Assembly: GCF_023101665.1 (NCBI RefSeq)
Contig: NZ_CP082161.1
Coordinates: 1-64,000, forward strand
Length of the DNA: 64,000 nucleotides
Source of the DNA: Bradyrhizobium sp. 195
GTDB taxonomy: Bacteria > Pseudomonadota > Alphaproteobacteria > Rhizobiales > Xanthobacteraceae
Reading direction: 5' to 3'
Below the pieces are notes generated by a model that was not told the origin of the DNA, made no database searches, and saw only the letters and a program-made list of their open reading frames with translations. Positions 37,877-49,376 of the stretch are shown piece after piece; within the stretch, counting starts at the first letter, position 1; the number at the start of each line of letters is the position of its first letter. A program made the position numbers and the translations under genes.

Positions 37877-39031
37877 TTACGCCGCGAGATCCGCCACCAC
37901 CGCGTCCAGCACCGGGAATCCGCTGCTGGTCACGCGCAAGCGTCCCGTTGCATCCACTGTAATCGCGCCTTCTTCGCGCAGCAGGGTGATGCGTTTGGGA
38001 TCGAGCGAACGGCCTGACAGCGCGGTGTAGCGCTCGGGGTCGATGCCCTCGGCGAGACGCAACCCCATCAGCAAGAATTCGTCGGCGCGCTCCTCGCTGT
38101 TGAGGAGGTCGTCGGTGACGACGCCGTGGCCGTTGGTCTCGACCCGCAGCAGCCAGGCCTCGGGACGTTTCTCGGTGGCGGTGGCGTGGCGCACGCCATC
38201 GATGTCGAGCCGGCCGTGTGCGCCCGGACCTATCCCGGCATATTCCTCGCCGCGCCAGTACACGAGATTGTGCCGGCACTCGGCGCCGCGCCGTGCGTGA
38301 TTGGAGATCTCGTAGGCGGGCAGCCCAAGCTTGTCGCAGGTTTCCTGCGTGACGTCGTAGAGGGCGCGCGCGACCGCTTCGTCCGGCGTCTTCAATTTGC
38401 CGGCCTGGTGCAGGCCGAAGAACGGCGTGCCTTCCTCTATCGTCAATTGATAGAGCGACAGATGCTCGGCCGCCTCATCGATCGCGAGACGCAGCTCATC
38501 GGCCCACATTGCCGGCGTCTGGTCGGGGCGGGCGTAGATCAGATCGAACGAGTAACGGTCGAACGAGCGCCGTGCGATGGCGACGGCATCGAGCGCCTCG
38601 CGCGCACTGTGCAACCGGCCCAGCGCCTTCAGCGAGGCATCGTCGAGCGCTTGCACGCCGAGCGAGACGCGATTGACGCCGGCGGTGCGATAACCGGCGA
38701 AGCGCGTGGCCTCGACGCTGGTCGGGTTTGCCTCCAGCGTGACTTCGACGTCGCCTGCGACGGTCCAGTGCTTGCCGATCGCGTCGAGCACGGCGCCGAC
38801 GGTTGCAGGCTGCATCAAAGACGGCGTGCCGCCGCCGAGGAAGATCGAGGTGACTTCGCGGCCCGGCGCGCGCTGCGCGGTTGTTTCGATTTCACGTTCG
38901 AAGGCGGAGGCGAAGCGCGCCTCGTCGATCGCGGCGTGGCGGACGTGGCTGTTGAAGTCGCAATAGGGACATTTCGACAGGCAGAACGGCCAGTGCACGT
39001 AGACGCCGAAGGCTTCCTTAGCGCGGCTCAA
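37877..39031 (-). CDS. hemW: Radical SAM heme chaperone HemW
   Basis: A 384-residue radical SAM protein formerly annotated as oxygen-independent coproporphyrinogen III oxidase; HemW binds and delivers heme. The cluster motif is [10 protein letters not shown], with [10 protein letters not shown] and EANPTS following. It lacks the extra N-terminal residues of true HemN. The start at 39031 overlaps rdgB by 14 bases. It is last in a leftward rph-rdgB-hemW operon. Confidence 0.94.
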   Translation of the reverse strand: MSRAKEAFGVYVHWPFCLSKCPYCDFNSHVRHAAIDEARFASAFEREIETTAQRAPGREVTSIFLGGGTPSLMQPATVGAVLDAIGKHWTVAGDVEVTLEANPTSVEATRFAGYRTAGVNRVSLGVQALDDASLKALGRLHSAREALDAVAIARRSFDRYSFDLIYARPDQTPAMWADELRLAIDEAAEHLSLYQLTIEEGTPFFGLHQAGKLKTPDEAVARALYDVTQETCDKLGLPAYEISNHARRGAECRHNLVYWRGEEYAGIGPGAHGRLDIDGVRHATATEKRPEAWLLRVETNGHGVVTDDLLNSEERADEFLLMGLRLAEGIDPERYTALSGRSLDPKRITLLREEGAITVDATGRLRVTSSGFPVLDAVVADLAA

Positions 39032-39653
39032 GGCAGATCTCCGCCAGTTTCACGAAGGCGCGGGCGCGGTGCGACAGGCCGAGCCCAAGCGGTGGCAGGC
39101 CATGCTTCTCGATGCTTTCCATCTCGCCGAAAGTGCGGTTGTGGCCATCGGGCAAGAACATCGGATCGTAGCCGAAGCCGGCATTGCCGCGCGGCGGCCA
39201 GACCAGCGTGCCGTCGACGCGCGCCTCGACCTCTTCGAGATGGTCGTCGGGCCAGGCGACGCAGAGTGCGGAGACGAAGTGCGCCTTGCGCTTGTCGGGC
39301 GTGGTGGCGCCGCGCTCCTGCAACAGCCGCTCGATCTGCGCCATCGCCGCGTTGAAGTCCTTGCTCGGACCGGCCCAGCGCGCGCTGTAGATGCCGGGCG
39401 CGCCGTCCAGCGCGTCGACGACGATGCCGGAATCATCGGCGAAGGAGGGAAGCTTGGTCGCCTTGGCCGCCGCAATCGCCTTGATCGCCGCGTTGCTGCG
39501 GAAATCGCTGCCGGTCTCGTCCGGCTCGGCGAGGCCGAGCTCGCCGGCCGACACCGCCGCGATGCCGTACGGCGCAAGCAGCTCCCGCATCTCGGCGAGC
39601 TTGCCGGGATTGTGGGTCGCGATAACGAGCTTGTCCGTGATTCGGCGGTGCAT
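39018..39653 (-). CDS. rdgB: dITP/XTP pyrophosphatase (RdgB/HAM1)
   Basis: Cleans up deaminated purine nucleotides (dITP, XTP) to monophosphates. The 211-residue protein has the family N-terminus [18 protein letters not shown], the metal/base region [26 protein letters not shown], and [20 protein letters not shown]. The start is the ATG at 39653; the frame is open further upstream over rph without matching. It overlaps hemW and follows rph by 11 bases. Confidence 0.96.
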   Translation of the reverse strand: MHRRITDKLVIATHNPGKLAEMRELLAPYGIAAVSAGELGLAEPDETGSDFRSNAAIKAIAAAKATKLPSFADDSGIVVDALDGAPGIYSARWAGPSKDFNAAMAQIERLLQERGATTPDKRKAHFVSALCVAWPDDHLEEVEARVDGTLVWPPRGNAGFGYDPMFLPDGHNRTFGEMESIEKHGLPPLGLGLSHRARAFVKLAEICLEPR

Positions 39654-39664
39654 GGGCCTATTGA

Positions 39665-40378
39665 CTACGCCACGGCCAGTTTCTGCAAGTCTACCAGACG
39701 GGCAACGCCCTTGCGCGCCAGTGCCATCAGCGCCAGGAACTCGTCCTGTGTGAACGGCTCGCGTTCCGCCGTGCCCTGCACCTCGATGATGCGGCCATCG
39801 CCGGTCATGACGAAATTGGCGTCGGTCTGGGCTTCGGAATCCTCGGCGTAGTCGAGATCGAGCACCGGCGTGCCGTTGTAGATGCCGCAGGAGATCGCGG
39901 CGACGTTGTCGCGCATGACGTTGGCCTTGATCATGTTGCGCGCCTTCATCCAGTTGATGCAATCGGCGAGCGCGACCCAGGCACCGGTGATCGAGGCCGT
40001 GCGCGTGCCGCCGTCGGCCTGGAGCACGTCGCAATCGACCGTGATCTGGCGCTCACCGAGCGCTTCGAGATCGACGATGGTGCGAAGCGAGCGGCCGATC
40101 AGGCGCTGGATCTCGACGGTGCGGCCGCTTTGCTTGCCGGCGGAGGCCTCGCGGCGGGTGCGTTCTGAGGTCGCGCGCGGCAGCATGCCGTATTCGGCGG
40201 TGACCCAGCCGCGGCCCTGGCCCTTCAGCCACGGCGGCAGGCGATCTTCCAGCGTGGCGGTCACCAGCACATGGGTGTCGCCAAACTTCACCAGGCAGGA
40301 GCCTTCCGCATATTTGACCACGCCACGCTCCAGCGTCACGGGGCGCAATTCGTCGGGCGCACGGCGGCTTGGCCGCAT
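39665..40378 (-). CDS. rph: Ribonuclease PH
   Basis: Phosphorolytic 3'-5' exoribonuclease that trims tRNA 3' ends. The 237-residue protein shows [14 protein letters not shown] at the N-terminus, [41 protein letters not shown], and the phosphate-site TIVDCD-type stretch [24 protein letters not shown]. The start at 40378 is chosen at the conserved RPSRR. It is divergent from hrcA with 169 bases between. Confidence 0.97.
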   Translation of the reverse strand: MRPSRRAPDELRPVTLERGVVKYAEGSCLVKFGDTHVLVTATLEDRLPPWLKGQGRGWVTAEYGMLPRATSERTRREASAGKQSGRTVEIQRLIGRSLRTIVDLEALGERQITVDCDVLQADGGTRTASITGAWVALADCINWMKARNMIKANVMRDNVAAISCGIYNGTPVLDLDYAEDSEAQTDANFVMTGDGRIIEVQGTAEREPFTQDEFLALMALARKGVARLVDLQKLAVA

Positions 40379-40491
40379 GGGAAATCCTCCAAAACTCGCA
40401 GGTGTAGGGCTGTTGGCGGTGCTTGTAGGGGGGGTGAGGGTGGGCGGCAAGGTTTTTTCACCCCCTGATTTCGTGCCCGCAAACGCCACGC

Positions 40492-40520
40492 TTGTCAGAA
40501 GCGCCCGGGATGGACAAATT
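40492..40520 (+). promoter_or_regulatory. Possible hrcA promoter
   Basis: TTGTCA at 40492-40497 and CAAATT at 40515-40520, spaced by 17 bases, 28 bases before the hrcA start. The -10 is weak. No CIRCE (TTAGCACTC-N9-GAGTGCTAA) was found here. Confidence 0.25.
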
Positions 40521-40547
40521 ATGAGGATCTGAGAGGAGTTACCGTCG

Positions 40548-41636
40548 GTGGCCCATCACGATCCGATCCAGCTGATCGCGCCGCGCGCAGGCCTTGCCCA
40601 GCTCAACGAGCGTTCCCGCGACATCTTTCGTCAAATTGTCGAAAGCTATCTCGCGACCGGTGAGCCCGTGGGCTCGCGTAATATCTCGCGCCTGATCGCG
40701 ATGCCGTTGTCGCCGGCCTCGGTCCGCAACGTCATGGCCGATCTGGAACAGCTCGGCCTGATCTACGCGCCCCACACCTCCGCTGGCCGGCTGCCGACGG
40801 AACTCGGCTTACGCTTTTTCGTCGATGCCCTGATGCAGGTCGGCGACCTCACGGAGGATGAGCGTGCGGCGATCCAGAGCCAGCTTGCCACCGTAGGCCA
40901 GGCGCAATCGGTCGAGGCGGCGCTGGACCAGGCCCTGACGCGGCTGTCGGGACTGACCCGTGCCGCCGCGGTGGTGCTGACGCCAAAATCCAATGCGCGG
41001 CTGAAGCATATCGAATTCGTCCGGCTGGAACCGGAAAAGGCGCTGGTGATCCTGGTTGGCGAGGACGGCCAGGTCGAAAACCGCGTGCTGTCGCTGCCCC
41101 CCGGAGTTCCCTCCTCGGCGATCACCGAGGCCGGCAATTTTCTCAATGCGCGGATCCGCGGCCGCACCCTGGCCGAGGCGCGGCTCGAGCTCGAGACTGC
41201 GCTCGGGGAAGCCCGCGCCGAACTCGATCAACTGACGCAGAAGGTGATCTCGGCCGGAATCGCGAGCTGGTCCGGCGGCGAGAACGAGAACCGGCAGCTC
41301 ATCGTCCGCGGCCACGCCAATCTGCTGGAGGATCTCCACGCGCTGGAGGATTTGGAGCGGGTGCGCCTTTTGTTCGACGATCTCGAAACCAAGCGCGGCG
41401 TCATCGACCTCCTGGGCCGGGCCGAGACCGCCGAAGGCGTGCGCATCTTCATCGGCAGCGAGAACAAGCTGTTTTCCCTGTCAGGCTCCTCCACCATCAT
41501 CTCGCCCTATCGGGATGCCGCCGGCCACATCGTCGGCGTCCTGGGCGTGATCGGCCCGACGCGGCTGAATTATGCCCGCGTGATCCCGACCGTGGACTAC
41601 GCCGCCCGCATCGTCAGCCGGCTGCTGGGGGGCTGA
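40548..41636 (+). CDS. hrcA: Heat-inducible transcription repressor HrcA
   Basis: Repressor of class I heat-shock operons that binds CIRCE and is tuned by GroEL. The 362-residue protein has an N-terminal winged helix (about 20-90; [24 protein letters not shown], then [28 protein letters not shown]) and the HrcA domain with the C-terminal [34 protein letters not shown] start at 40548 behind GAGAGGAGTT. No CIRCE is seen near dnaK or hrcA, so its targets (groESL) are probably elsewhere. Confidence 0.97.
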   Translation: MAHHDPIQLIAPRAGLAQLNERSRDIFRQIVESYLATGEPVGSRNISRLIAMPLSPASVRNVMADLEQLGLIYAPHTSAGRLPTELGLRFFVDALMQVGDLTEDERAAIQSQLATVGQAQSVEAALDQALTRLSGLTRAAAVVLTPKSNARLKHIEFVRLEPEKALVILVGEDGQVENRVLSLPPGVPSSAITEAGNFLNARIRGRTLAEARLELETALGEARAELDQLTQKVISAGIASWSGGENENRQLIVRGHANLLEDLHALEDLERVRLLFDDLETKRGVIDLLGRAETAEGVRIFIGSENKLFSLSGSSTIISPYRDAAGHIVGVLGVIGPTRLNYARVIPTVDYAARIVSRLLGG

Positions 41637-41655
41637 TCGGCGTTTCCGCCGATCA
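41634..41655 (+). terminator. Hairpin over the hrcA stop codon
   Basis: Perfect 9-bp stem TGATCGGCG / CGCCGATCA with loop TTTC; its first three bases are the hrcA stop codon. No strong T-tract follows, so it may stabilise the mRNA or partly attenuate expression of grpE, which starts 78 bases later. Confidence 0.5.
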
Positions 41656-41732
41656 CGGGCGCTTGATTTTCATGGCTCCAGGCCCGATATCCGGGCCAAC
41701 AATCCCTGGAAACGAGTTCGAGATTAGAGCCG

Positions 41733-42350
41733 ATGACCGATCGAGACCGGCAACCCGAAGACACGACCGCGCCGACGCCCGAGCCCGTGGTGTCAAAGCC
41801 CTACATCATGCCCGACGATCCCGAGCCCGGCTCGGTCGAAACCTTGCAGAAGGAAGCCACCGAGGCGCGCGACCGCATGTTGCGGACGCTGGCCGAGATG
41901 GAGAATTTGCGCAAGCGCACCGCCAAGGAAGTCGCCGACGCCCGCCTCTATGGCATCACCGGCTTTGCCCGCGACGTGCTCGACATCGCCGACAATCTCC
42001 AGCGCGCGCTCGATGCCGTTCCGGCTGAGGCCCGCGCCACGGCCGATCCCGGCCTGACCTCGTTGATCGAGGGCGTCGAGCTCACCGAGCGATCGCTGCT
42101 CAACGCGCTCGAGAAGCATGGCGTGAAGAAGCTCGATCCGCAGGGCCAAAAGTTCGATCCGAACTTCCACCAGGCGATGTACGAAGTGCCCGATCCGTCG
42201 GTGCCGTCGGGCACTGTGGTCCAGATCATGCAGGCCGGCTATACCATCGGCGAGCGCGTGCTGCGTCCGGCTTTGGTCGGCGTCGCAAAGGGCGGTGCAA
42301 AGGCCGCTCCGGCGGCGAACAACAACGAGTCGAGCGACGCGCCGAACTAA
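41733..42350 (+). CDS. grpE: Nucleotide-exchange factor GrpE
   Basis: Co-chaperone that releases ADP from DnaK. The 205-residue protein has an acidic, disordered N-terminus, a long coiled-coil helix ([27 protein letters not shown]), and the beta domain with [43 protein letters not shown]. The C-terminus is Ala/Asn-rich. It follows hrcA by 96 bases, as in many alphaproteobacteria; dnaKJ is 2.4 kb away. Confidence 0.97.
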   Translation: MTDRDRQPEDTTAPTPEPVVSKPYIMPDDPEPGSVETLQKEATEARDRMLRTLAEMENLRKRTAKEVADARLYGITGFARDVLDIADNLQRALDAVPAEARATADPGLTSLIEGVELTERSLLNALEKHGVKKLDPQGQKFDPNFHQAMYEVPDPSVPSGTVVQIMQAGYTIGERVLRPALVGVAKGGAKAAPAANNNESSDAPN

Positions 42351-42353
42351 TAG

Positions 42354-42472
42354 TCCCTCATGGTGAGGAGCCGCGCTTGCGCGGCGTCTCGCACCATGAA
42401 GGCCAAGGTGCTGCAGCGGGCGCCTTCATCCTTCGAGACGCGCGCGAAGAGGCGCGCTCCTCAGGATGAGGG
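42354..42472. repeat. Palindromic repeat, family E
   Basis: The arms CCCTCATGGTGAGGAGC and GCTCCTCAGGATGAGGG enclose inner pairs including GCGGCGTCTCG and CGAGACGCGCG. It is a long imperfect hairpin at the convergent junction of grpE and the nicotinamidase-like gene. This is the only copy in the window. Confidence 0.85.
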
Positions 42473-42493
42473 TTTTGCAGTGTTGCGCGTCGC

Positions 42494-43216
42494 CTACGCG
42501 CTCGCCGCGATGTCCGCAGACTGAATCCGCTTCACGCCGGCCTTGGCCATATCGGCCCAGGCTTTTGCCAGCGAACCCTGCGTGTCGATGCCGCGGCAGG
42601 CGTCTTCCACCACATAGACCTCGAAGCCTGCCTTGCGCGCGTCGAGCGCGGTCCAGGCGACGCAGAAGTCCGTCGCCAGCCCTGCAACGAAGACGCGCTT
42701 GATCTTGCGCCCCTTGAGGTATCCGGCAAGTCCCGTCGAGGTCTTGCCGTCGGCCTCGAGAAAGGCCGAATAGCTGTCGACGTCCTTGTGAAAACCCTTG
42801 CGGATGATGAGTTCGGCGTGCGGGATCGCAAGGTCCTTCGACAGCGCGGCACCATCGGTGCCCTGCACGCAATGGTCGGGCCACAGCACTTGCTTGCCGT
42901 AGGGAAGGTCGACGGTCTCGAACGGCTTCTTCCCCGAATGCACTGACGCGAACGAGACGTGGCCCGGCGTGTGCCAGTCCTGCGTCATCACCACATTCGC
43001 AAACGCCTTCGAGATCTTGTTGATGACGGGCACCACCTGCTCGCCCTCTTTCACCGCGAGGCTGCCGCCGGGCAGGAAGCAGTTCTGCACGTCGATCACG
43101 AGCAGCGCGGAGGTCTCGTCAGGTTTGATCGATGCCGCTGCAAACATCGCCGTTGGTGCGAGGCTCGCCAGCGCCGTCGTTCCGAGCATTGCCAAGACTT
43201 GTCGTCGGTCCAGCAT
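42494..43216 (-). CDS. Exported nicotinamidase-like isochorismatase-fold hydrolase
   Basis: A 240-residue protein of the PncA type, which deamidates nicotinamide to nicotinate. The catalytic triad is present: D42 (LLVIDVQNCF), K140 (IIRKGFHKD) and C185 (ATDFCV); metal ligands D80, H82 and H115 (TQDWH; WPDHCVQGT) also fit. Unlike usual cytosolic PncA it begins with a Tat-like signal (DRRQVLAMLGTTALASLAP, then AMFAA). Start: ATG at 43216 behind AAGGGAGG. Periplasmic location is inferred from the signal. Confidence 0.85.
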   Translation of the reverse strand: MLDRRQVLAMLGTTALASLAPTAMFAAASIKPDETSALLVIDVQNCFLPGGSLAVKEGEQVVPVINKISKAFANVVMTQDWHTPGHVSFASVHSGKKPFETVDLPYGKQVLWPDHCVQGTDGAALSKDLAIPHAELIIRKGFHKDVDSYSAFLEADGKTSTGLAGYLKGRKIKRVFVAGLATDFCVAWTALDARKAGFEVYVVEDACRGIDTQGSLAKAWADMAKAGVKRIQSADIAASA

Positions 43217-43329
43217 CGTTCGCCTCCCTTGGGATGATCCAACGGGAGCGAAGCCTAGTTCCGTTCGTACACGAACAGAAGCCCGAAAATGCGGCCGGTA
43301 TTGGTGAGGGGTTGGGCGTGGGCCGCGCG

Positions 43330-43411
43330 CCGGGTGAGGGTTCGATCCTCGGGAGATTGTCCCAATGAGGAGATACCCTCTCCCCAGCCCTCCCCCGCAG
43401 GCGGGGGAGGG
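43330..43411. repeat. Palindromic repeat, family A, truncated copy 3
   Basis: It carries GGGTGAGGG, ACCCTCTCCCC and the closing palindrome CCCTCCCCCGC-AG-GCGGGGGAGGG (43388-43411), but the opening palindrome is missing. It lies between two leftward genes in the 43217-43435 gap. Confidence 0.75.
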
Positions 43412-43435
43412 AGCGCATCTCGTTCGGAGATGCAA

Positions 43436-44377
43436 CTACCCCTTCGGCTGAATCCCGTCGCGCACGGCGCGGAAGCGGGTGAAGGCGGCGAGCCATTGCT
43501 CGCGCGGGGCGCTGGCGATGATGCGCAGCGAGGCGCCGCCGCTCGAGAAGCGGATCCACTGCACCACGGTGACGGGGGTCTTGTCCTTGCCACTGACGCC
43601 GTCGATCCGGGTCTCGAAGCCTTGCTGGCCGTTGATGCGGATCGGCTCGGACATGGTGACGCGCGATTCGCGCACGCCGGGGATCTGAAGCGCCGCCTCC
43701 TGGGCGAAGCGGGCGCGGTCGTCGGCGGCTTGCGGGGTGGCGCCGATCACGCCGAGGATCATGAACGGCTTCGACTCATAGCCGGTGCTCTCGTCGCCGT
43801 CGGCCAGGATGATGCTCGAGCCGGGCGCCAGCGTGCGGATGTCCTTGAAGTCGGCAAGATCGGTGATCTTGAACGGCATCAGCGCGATCTGCTCCTCGGC
43901 CGAGACCTGCTTGCGGGTGGCGGCGGTCGCAAACATCTGCCGCACCGCTTCATCCGTGTAGATCTTGGTCGCATTCTCCGGGATCTGCACCGCGACATAA
44001 CCGGAGAAGCCGGCGCCCGGCACGATCATCGAATAGCGCTTCACCGGGGTCTCGCCGGCCTTGCCGCTTTCGGTGGTGAAATAGGCAAGGCCTGCGGGGG
44101 TCTCGACCTTGTCCTGCTTGACGCCATTCGCGCCGGCCGGATTGGAATTGAAGGCGCTCACGACCTCGCCATAGGCCGCCGGCGGCAGCTCGGTGATCAG
44201 CACCTTGACGCTGCCATCCTCGCTCTCGAAGCCCGGAAAGGTTTTTGCCGTGTTGAGGCCGACCAACGGCACCATGCCGAGGCGCAAGCCGGGCGGAAAC
44301 ACGGCATCAGCGGCAAGCGCCGGAAACGCGGAGGCAATGAAGAGGGCGAGCGCGGCGAGGGGACGGATCAGCTTCAT
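43436..44377 (-). CDS. Exported protein of unknown function
   Basis: A 313-residue protein with a signal peptide (MKLIRPLAALALFIASAFPALA). The mature part has no cysteine and looks beta-rich, with FPPGLRLGMVPLVGLNTAKTFPGFE near the N-terminus and PVTVVQWIRFSSGGASLRIIASAPREQW near the end. The first ATG with a standard signal is at 44377. I do not recognise the family. It is on the opposite strand to dnaK with 394 bases between. Confidence 0.75.
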   Translation of the reverse strand: MKLIRPLAALALFIASAFPALAADAVFPPGLRLGMVPLVGLNTAKTFPGFESEDGSVKVLITELPPAAYGEVVSAFNSNPAGANGVKQDKVETPAGLAYFTTESGKAGETPVKRYSMIVPGAGFSGYVAVQIPENATKIYTDEAVRQMFATAATRKQVSAEEQIALMPFKITDLADFKDIRTLAPGSSIILADGDESTGYESKPFMILGVIGATPQAADDRARFAQEAALQIPGVRESRVTMSEPIRINGQQGFETRIDGVSGKDKTPVTVVQWIRFSSGGASLRIIASAPREQWLAAFTRFRAVRDGIQPKG

Positions 44378-44771
44378 GGGCACTCTGATTGGTTCACATT
44401 GAGGCCGTTCGATGGTCGGCCACCGGGCCGCTTTGTCGCGCGAAGCAGCCGTGGCGGCGGCCCGGCCGGTCCGCCTTGTACCGGGTTTGGGCTTGCGGCA
44501 ACAGGGCGAGGACCGGCTGCGGAAGCGGGGGCTTGCCGAGGCCTGAACCTGTTAATAATTCCTCACCCGCAAGGCGGTAAAGCCCGGATATGTTCTTCCA
44601 AAACCCAATGTTTTCGCGGCAGAAACCTAGCTTCGGTCCTTGCGGGCCCCTCCCCCCCTCCTATATGAGCCTCAATCATCGCAATATCGCGGATGTTTGA
44701 TCTTAGGGGGTTTCGGTTTGGGTGCCTTCTGGGCCCAGCCAACCTGCTGCAAAAAGAAGGATATCAGGACC
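44378..44771. other. Divergent region upstream of dnaK
   Basis: A 394-base gene-free stretch. It holds a candidate heat-shock promoter near 44639-44666 and the dnaK ribosome site (AAGGA and CAGGA before 44772). No CIRCE palindrome is present. Nothing else could be assigned. Confidence 0.45.
44639..44666 (+). promoter_or_regulatory. Candidate RpoH (sigma-32) promoter of dnaK
   Basis: CTTGCG at 44639-44644 and (CC)CTATAT at 44661-44666, spaced 16 bases, resembling rhizobial RpoH promoters (CTTGAA; C-rich then TAT). A leader of about 100 bases would precede dnaK. The match is by eye. Confidence 0.4.
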
Positions 44772-46673
<1,902 letters not shown>

Positions 46674-46721
46674 GCCCCGAGAGGGTGACGATGCGGACGG
46701 CTTGGACCCCACACGCGCTAC

Positions 46722-46748
46722 CGGCCTCCTCCCTTACGGGGGAGGCCG
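46722..46748 (+). terminator. Hairpin between dnaK and dnaJ
   Basis: The stem CGGCCTCC/GGAGGCCG, extended by further G-C pairs, encloses a 5-base loop. There is no T-tract. It may stabilise the dnaK mRNA or reduce readthrough into dnaJ, keeping DnaJ below DnaK. Confidence 0.5.
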
Positions 46749-46918
46749 TCGTGTTGGGCTCGACGGGACGGGTGCCCGTTACGATCAATCAATTCCCAGC
46801 CGTTATGCTGAACGTTGCCATGCAGCCCTCTGCCGCCAGGCGGAAGGCCGCCTATATTGTCGCGTGGCGACGTTGTTTCGCTCCGACTTGAATCGCGATT
46901 GGATAGACCGAGCCCGAC

Positions 46919-48049
46919 ATGTCCACGTCCACCAAGCGCTGCTATTACGAGACCCTCGAGGTCGAACGCGATGCCGACGAAGGCAAGCTGAAGTCGTCGT
47001 TCCGCAAGCTCGCCATGAAATTTCATCCCGACCGCAATCCGGGGGATGAGACCAGCGAAGTCAAATTCAAGGAACTCAACGAGGCCTACGAGGTCCTCAA
47101 GGACAAGGACAAGCGCGCCGCCTATGACCGTTACGGTCATGCGGCTTTCGAGCAGGGCGGCGGTGGTGGTGCCGGCTTCGGCGCGGGTTTCGCCTCTTCT
47201 TTCTCCGACATTTTCGAAGATCTGTTCGGCATGGCCGGGCAGCGCGGCCGCGGCGGCCGCGAGCGCGGCGCCGACCTGCGCTACAACATGGAAATCACGC
47301 TCGAGGAAGCCTTTGGCGGCAAGACCGCGCAGATCGAGATTCCGGTCTCGGTCACCTGCGAGGCCTGCTCGGGCATCGGCGCCAAGGCCGGAACCAAGCC
47401 CAAGACCTGTTCGACCTGCGGCGGCGCCGGCCGCGTGCGTCAGTCGCAGGGCTTCTTCACGCTCGAGCGGACCTGTCCGGGCTGCCAGGGCCGCGGCCAG
47501 ATGATCGAGGATGCCTGCCCGTCCTGCTCGGGCCAGGGCCGCGTCACCCGCGAGCGGAATCTTTCGGTCAACATTCCCCCGGGTGTCGAGGACGGCACAA
47601 GGATCAGGCTCGCCGGTGAGGGTGAGGCAGGGGTCCGCGGCGGTCCGCCCGGCGACCTCTACATCTTCCTGTCGCTGGCCCACCACCAGTTCTTCCAGCG
47701 CGACGGCGCCGATCTGCATTGCCGTGTGCCGATCTCGATGGTGACGGCCGCCCTCGGCGGCGAATTCGAGGTGCCGACCATCGAGAAGAGCAAGGCCAAG
47801 GTGAAGGTGCCGGCCGGGACCCAGTCCAACCGCCGATTCCGCATTGCATCAAAAGGCATGCCGGTGCTGCGGTCGCGCCAGATGGGCGACATGTATGTTC
47901 AGGTCGTGGTCGAGACGCCGCAGAACCTCACCAAGAAGCAGCAGGAGCTGCTGGCCGAGTTCGAAAAGCTGTCCTCCGGCAACACCCAGCCGGAATCCGA
48001 GGGCTTCTTCGCCAAGGTCAAGGATTTCTTCGGTAATCGGGCGAGTTGA
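46919..48049 (+). CDS. dnaJ: Chaperone DnaJ (Hsp40)
   Basis: DnaK co-chaperone. The 376-residue class A protein has a J domain (about 7-73) with HPD in [11 protein letters not shown], a Gly/Phe-rich linker ([12 protein letters not shown]), and four zinc-binding CxxCxGxG repeats: [32 protein letters not shown]. The C-terminal beta domains and dimerisation tail complete it. It lies between dnaK and pmtA. Confidence 0.98.
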   Translation: MSTSTKRCYYETLEVERDADEGKLKSSFRKLAMKFHPDRNPGDETSEVKFKELNEAYEVLKDKDKRAAYDRYGHAAFEQGGGGGAGFGAGFASSFSDIFEDLFGMAGQRGRGGRERGADLRYNMEITLEEAFGGKTAQIEIPVSVTCEACSGIGAKAGTKPKTCSTCGGAGRVRQSQGFFTLERTCPGCQGRGQMIEDACPSCSGQGRVTRERNLSVNIPPGVEDGTRIRLAGEGEAGVRGGPPGDLYIFLSLAHHQFFQRDGADLHCRVPISMVTAALGGEFEVPTIEKSKAKVKVPAGTQSNRRFRIASKGMPVLRSRQMGDMYVQVVVETPQNLTKKQQELLAEFEKLSSGNTQPESEGFFAKVKDFFGNRAS

Positions 48050-48134
48050 GTCGGCTTGACCGTACCGCCTTCGGCCTATACGTCTTTATGACCATTTTCT
48101 GACACGCGGTCCCGCGGTCCCGTCCGGTCCTGAC

Positions 48135-48734
48135 ATGCCATTGCCATCGTCCGCGCGTGCGTTGAAGAAGCCTCGTCTCGATGACGAGGTGCGCTTTCTC
48201 AGATCATGGATCGAAAAGCCGCTGCACATGGGCGCGGTGATGCCGTCGGGCAAGCTGCTGGCCCGGACCATGGCCCATTACGTCGATGTCGATTCGGACG
48301 CGCCTGTGGTCGAACTCGGACCCGGGACCGGCGCCATCACCTCAGCCCTGGTCGAGCGCGGTGTCGATCAGAAGCGTCTCGTCCTCGTCGAATACAATCC
48401 CGGCTTCTGCGCGCTGCTGCGCGACCGCTATCCGCAGGCCAAGGTGGTGCAGGGCGACGCCTATCGCCTCCGCGACACGCTCTGGAACGTGCTGAGCGCG
48501 CCGGCCTCCGCGGTCGTCTCGGGCCTGCCGCTCGTGACAAAACCGATGCTGACGCGGCTGCGGCTGATCCGCGACGCCTTCACGGCGCTCGCGCCCGGGG
48601 CGCCCTTCGTCCAGTTCACCTATGCGGTGGTGCCGCCGATCCCGAAATCGCTGCCCGGCGTGTCCACAGAGGCTTCGGAACGGATCTGGATGAACCTTCC
48701 GCCGGCCCGCGTCTGGGTGTATCGCAAGCACTAA
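48135..48734 (+). CDS. pmtA: Phospholipid N-methyltransferase
   Basis: SAM-dependent methyltransferase that converts phosphatidylethanolamine stepwise toward phosphatidylcholine, a membrane lipid needed by rhizobia. The 199-residue protein shows RFLRSWIEKPLHMGAVMPSGKLLARTM, typical of the PmtA/KsgA-like branch, the SAM loop VVELGPGTGAITSAL, and PVVQF-type FVQFTYAVVPPIPKSL near the end. In Bradyrhizobium a pmtA gene follows dnaJ, which supports the name. PmtA often does the first step best; other Pmt enzymes would be elsewhere. Confidence 0.85.
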   Translation: MPLPSSARALKKPRLDDEVRFLRSWIEKPLHMGAVMPSGKLLARTMAHYVDVDSDAPVVELGPGTGAITSALVERGVDQKRLVLVEYNPGFCALLRDRYPQAKVVQGDAYRLRDTLWNVLSAPASAVVSGLPLVTKPMLTRLRLIRDAFTALAPGAPFVQFTYAVVPPIPKSLPGVSTEASERIWMNLPPARVWVYRKH

Positions 48735-48791
48735 GTCCGCCGGCTTGGTTCTTTGCGCGGCGGGTTGGTTTCGCCGAACGCATGGAAGCGG

Positions 48792-49370
48792 ATGTCCGCA
48801 CCCAAAATCCTAATCATTCCCGGCTCGCTGCGTACCGGTTCGCACAATGCGAAGCTGGCGGCGCTCGCCGCCCATGAATTTGCCCAGGCGGGCGTGGACG
48901 TCACCCGTATCTCGCTCGCCGATTTCCCGCTGCCGATTTATGACGGCGATCTCCAGGCCAAATCCGGCGTGCCCAAGCACGCGATCAATCTCAAGCGCAT
49001 GATGGGCGCGCATCATGGCGTGCTGATCGTCTCGCCTGAATACAACGCCTCGGTGCCGCCGCTTCTCAAGAACGCGATCGACTGGGTCAGCCGCGTGCAC
49101 GAGCTGCACGAGGCGCGCGGCGAAGTCTTCCGCAACCGTGCCTTCGCGCTCGCCGGCGCCTCGCAGAGTCGGCTGGGTGCCGCCCGCGCGCTCCAGGCGT
49201 TGCGGCTGATCCTGACCTCGTGCCACGCCAATGTGATTGCCAGCCAGCTCACCCTCGCCTTTGCCGATCAGGCCTATGACGATAGGGACAGGCTCAAGAA
49301 CGAGGGTGATAGCGCCGCGTTGAAGGAGCTGGTGCGGCAGTTGATCGACATTTCCCAACGCATGATGTGA
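48792..49370 (+). CDS. NADPH-dependent FMN reductase-family flavoprotein
   Basis: A 192-residue flavodoxin-fold protein. ILIIPGSLRTGSHNAKLAALAA is the FMN-phosphate loop, and VLIVSPEYNASVPPLLKNAIDWVSR is the family signature. It resembles chromate/quinone reductases such as ChrR. The start is the ATG at 48792 (MSAPKILII); earlier codons in frame do not match. It is followed by pyrF after six bases, so the two are probably cotranscribed. Confidence 0.9.
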   Translation: MSAPKILIIPGSLRTGSHNAKLAALAAHEFAQAGVDVTRISLADFPLPIYDGDLQAKSGVPKHAINLKRMMGAHHGVLIVSPEYNASVPPLLKNAIDWVSRVHELHEARGEVFRNRAFALAGASQSRLGAARALQALRLILTSCHANVIASQLTLAFADQAYDDRDRLKNEGDSAALKELVRQLIDISQRMM

Positions 49371-49376
49371 GGTGAC

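Noticed and set aside
40379..40547. CIRCE operator near hrcA
   Set aside because: No TTAGCACTC-N9-GAGTGCTAA here or before dnaK (44378-44771); a lone GCACTC at 44380 has no partner.
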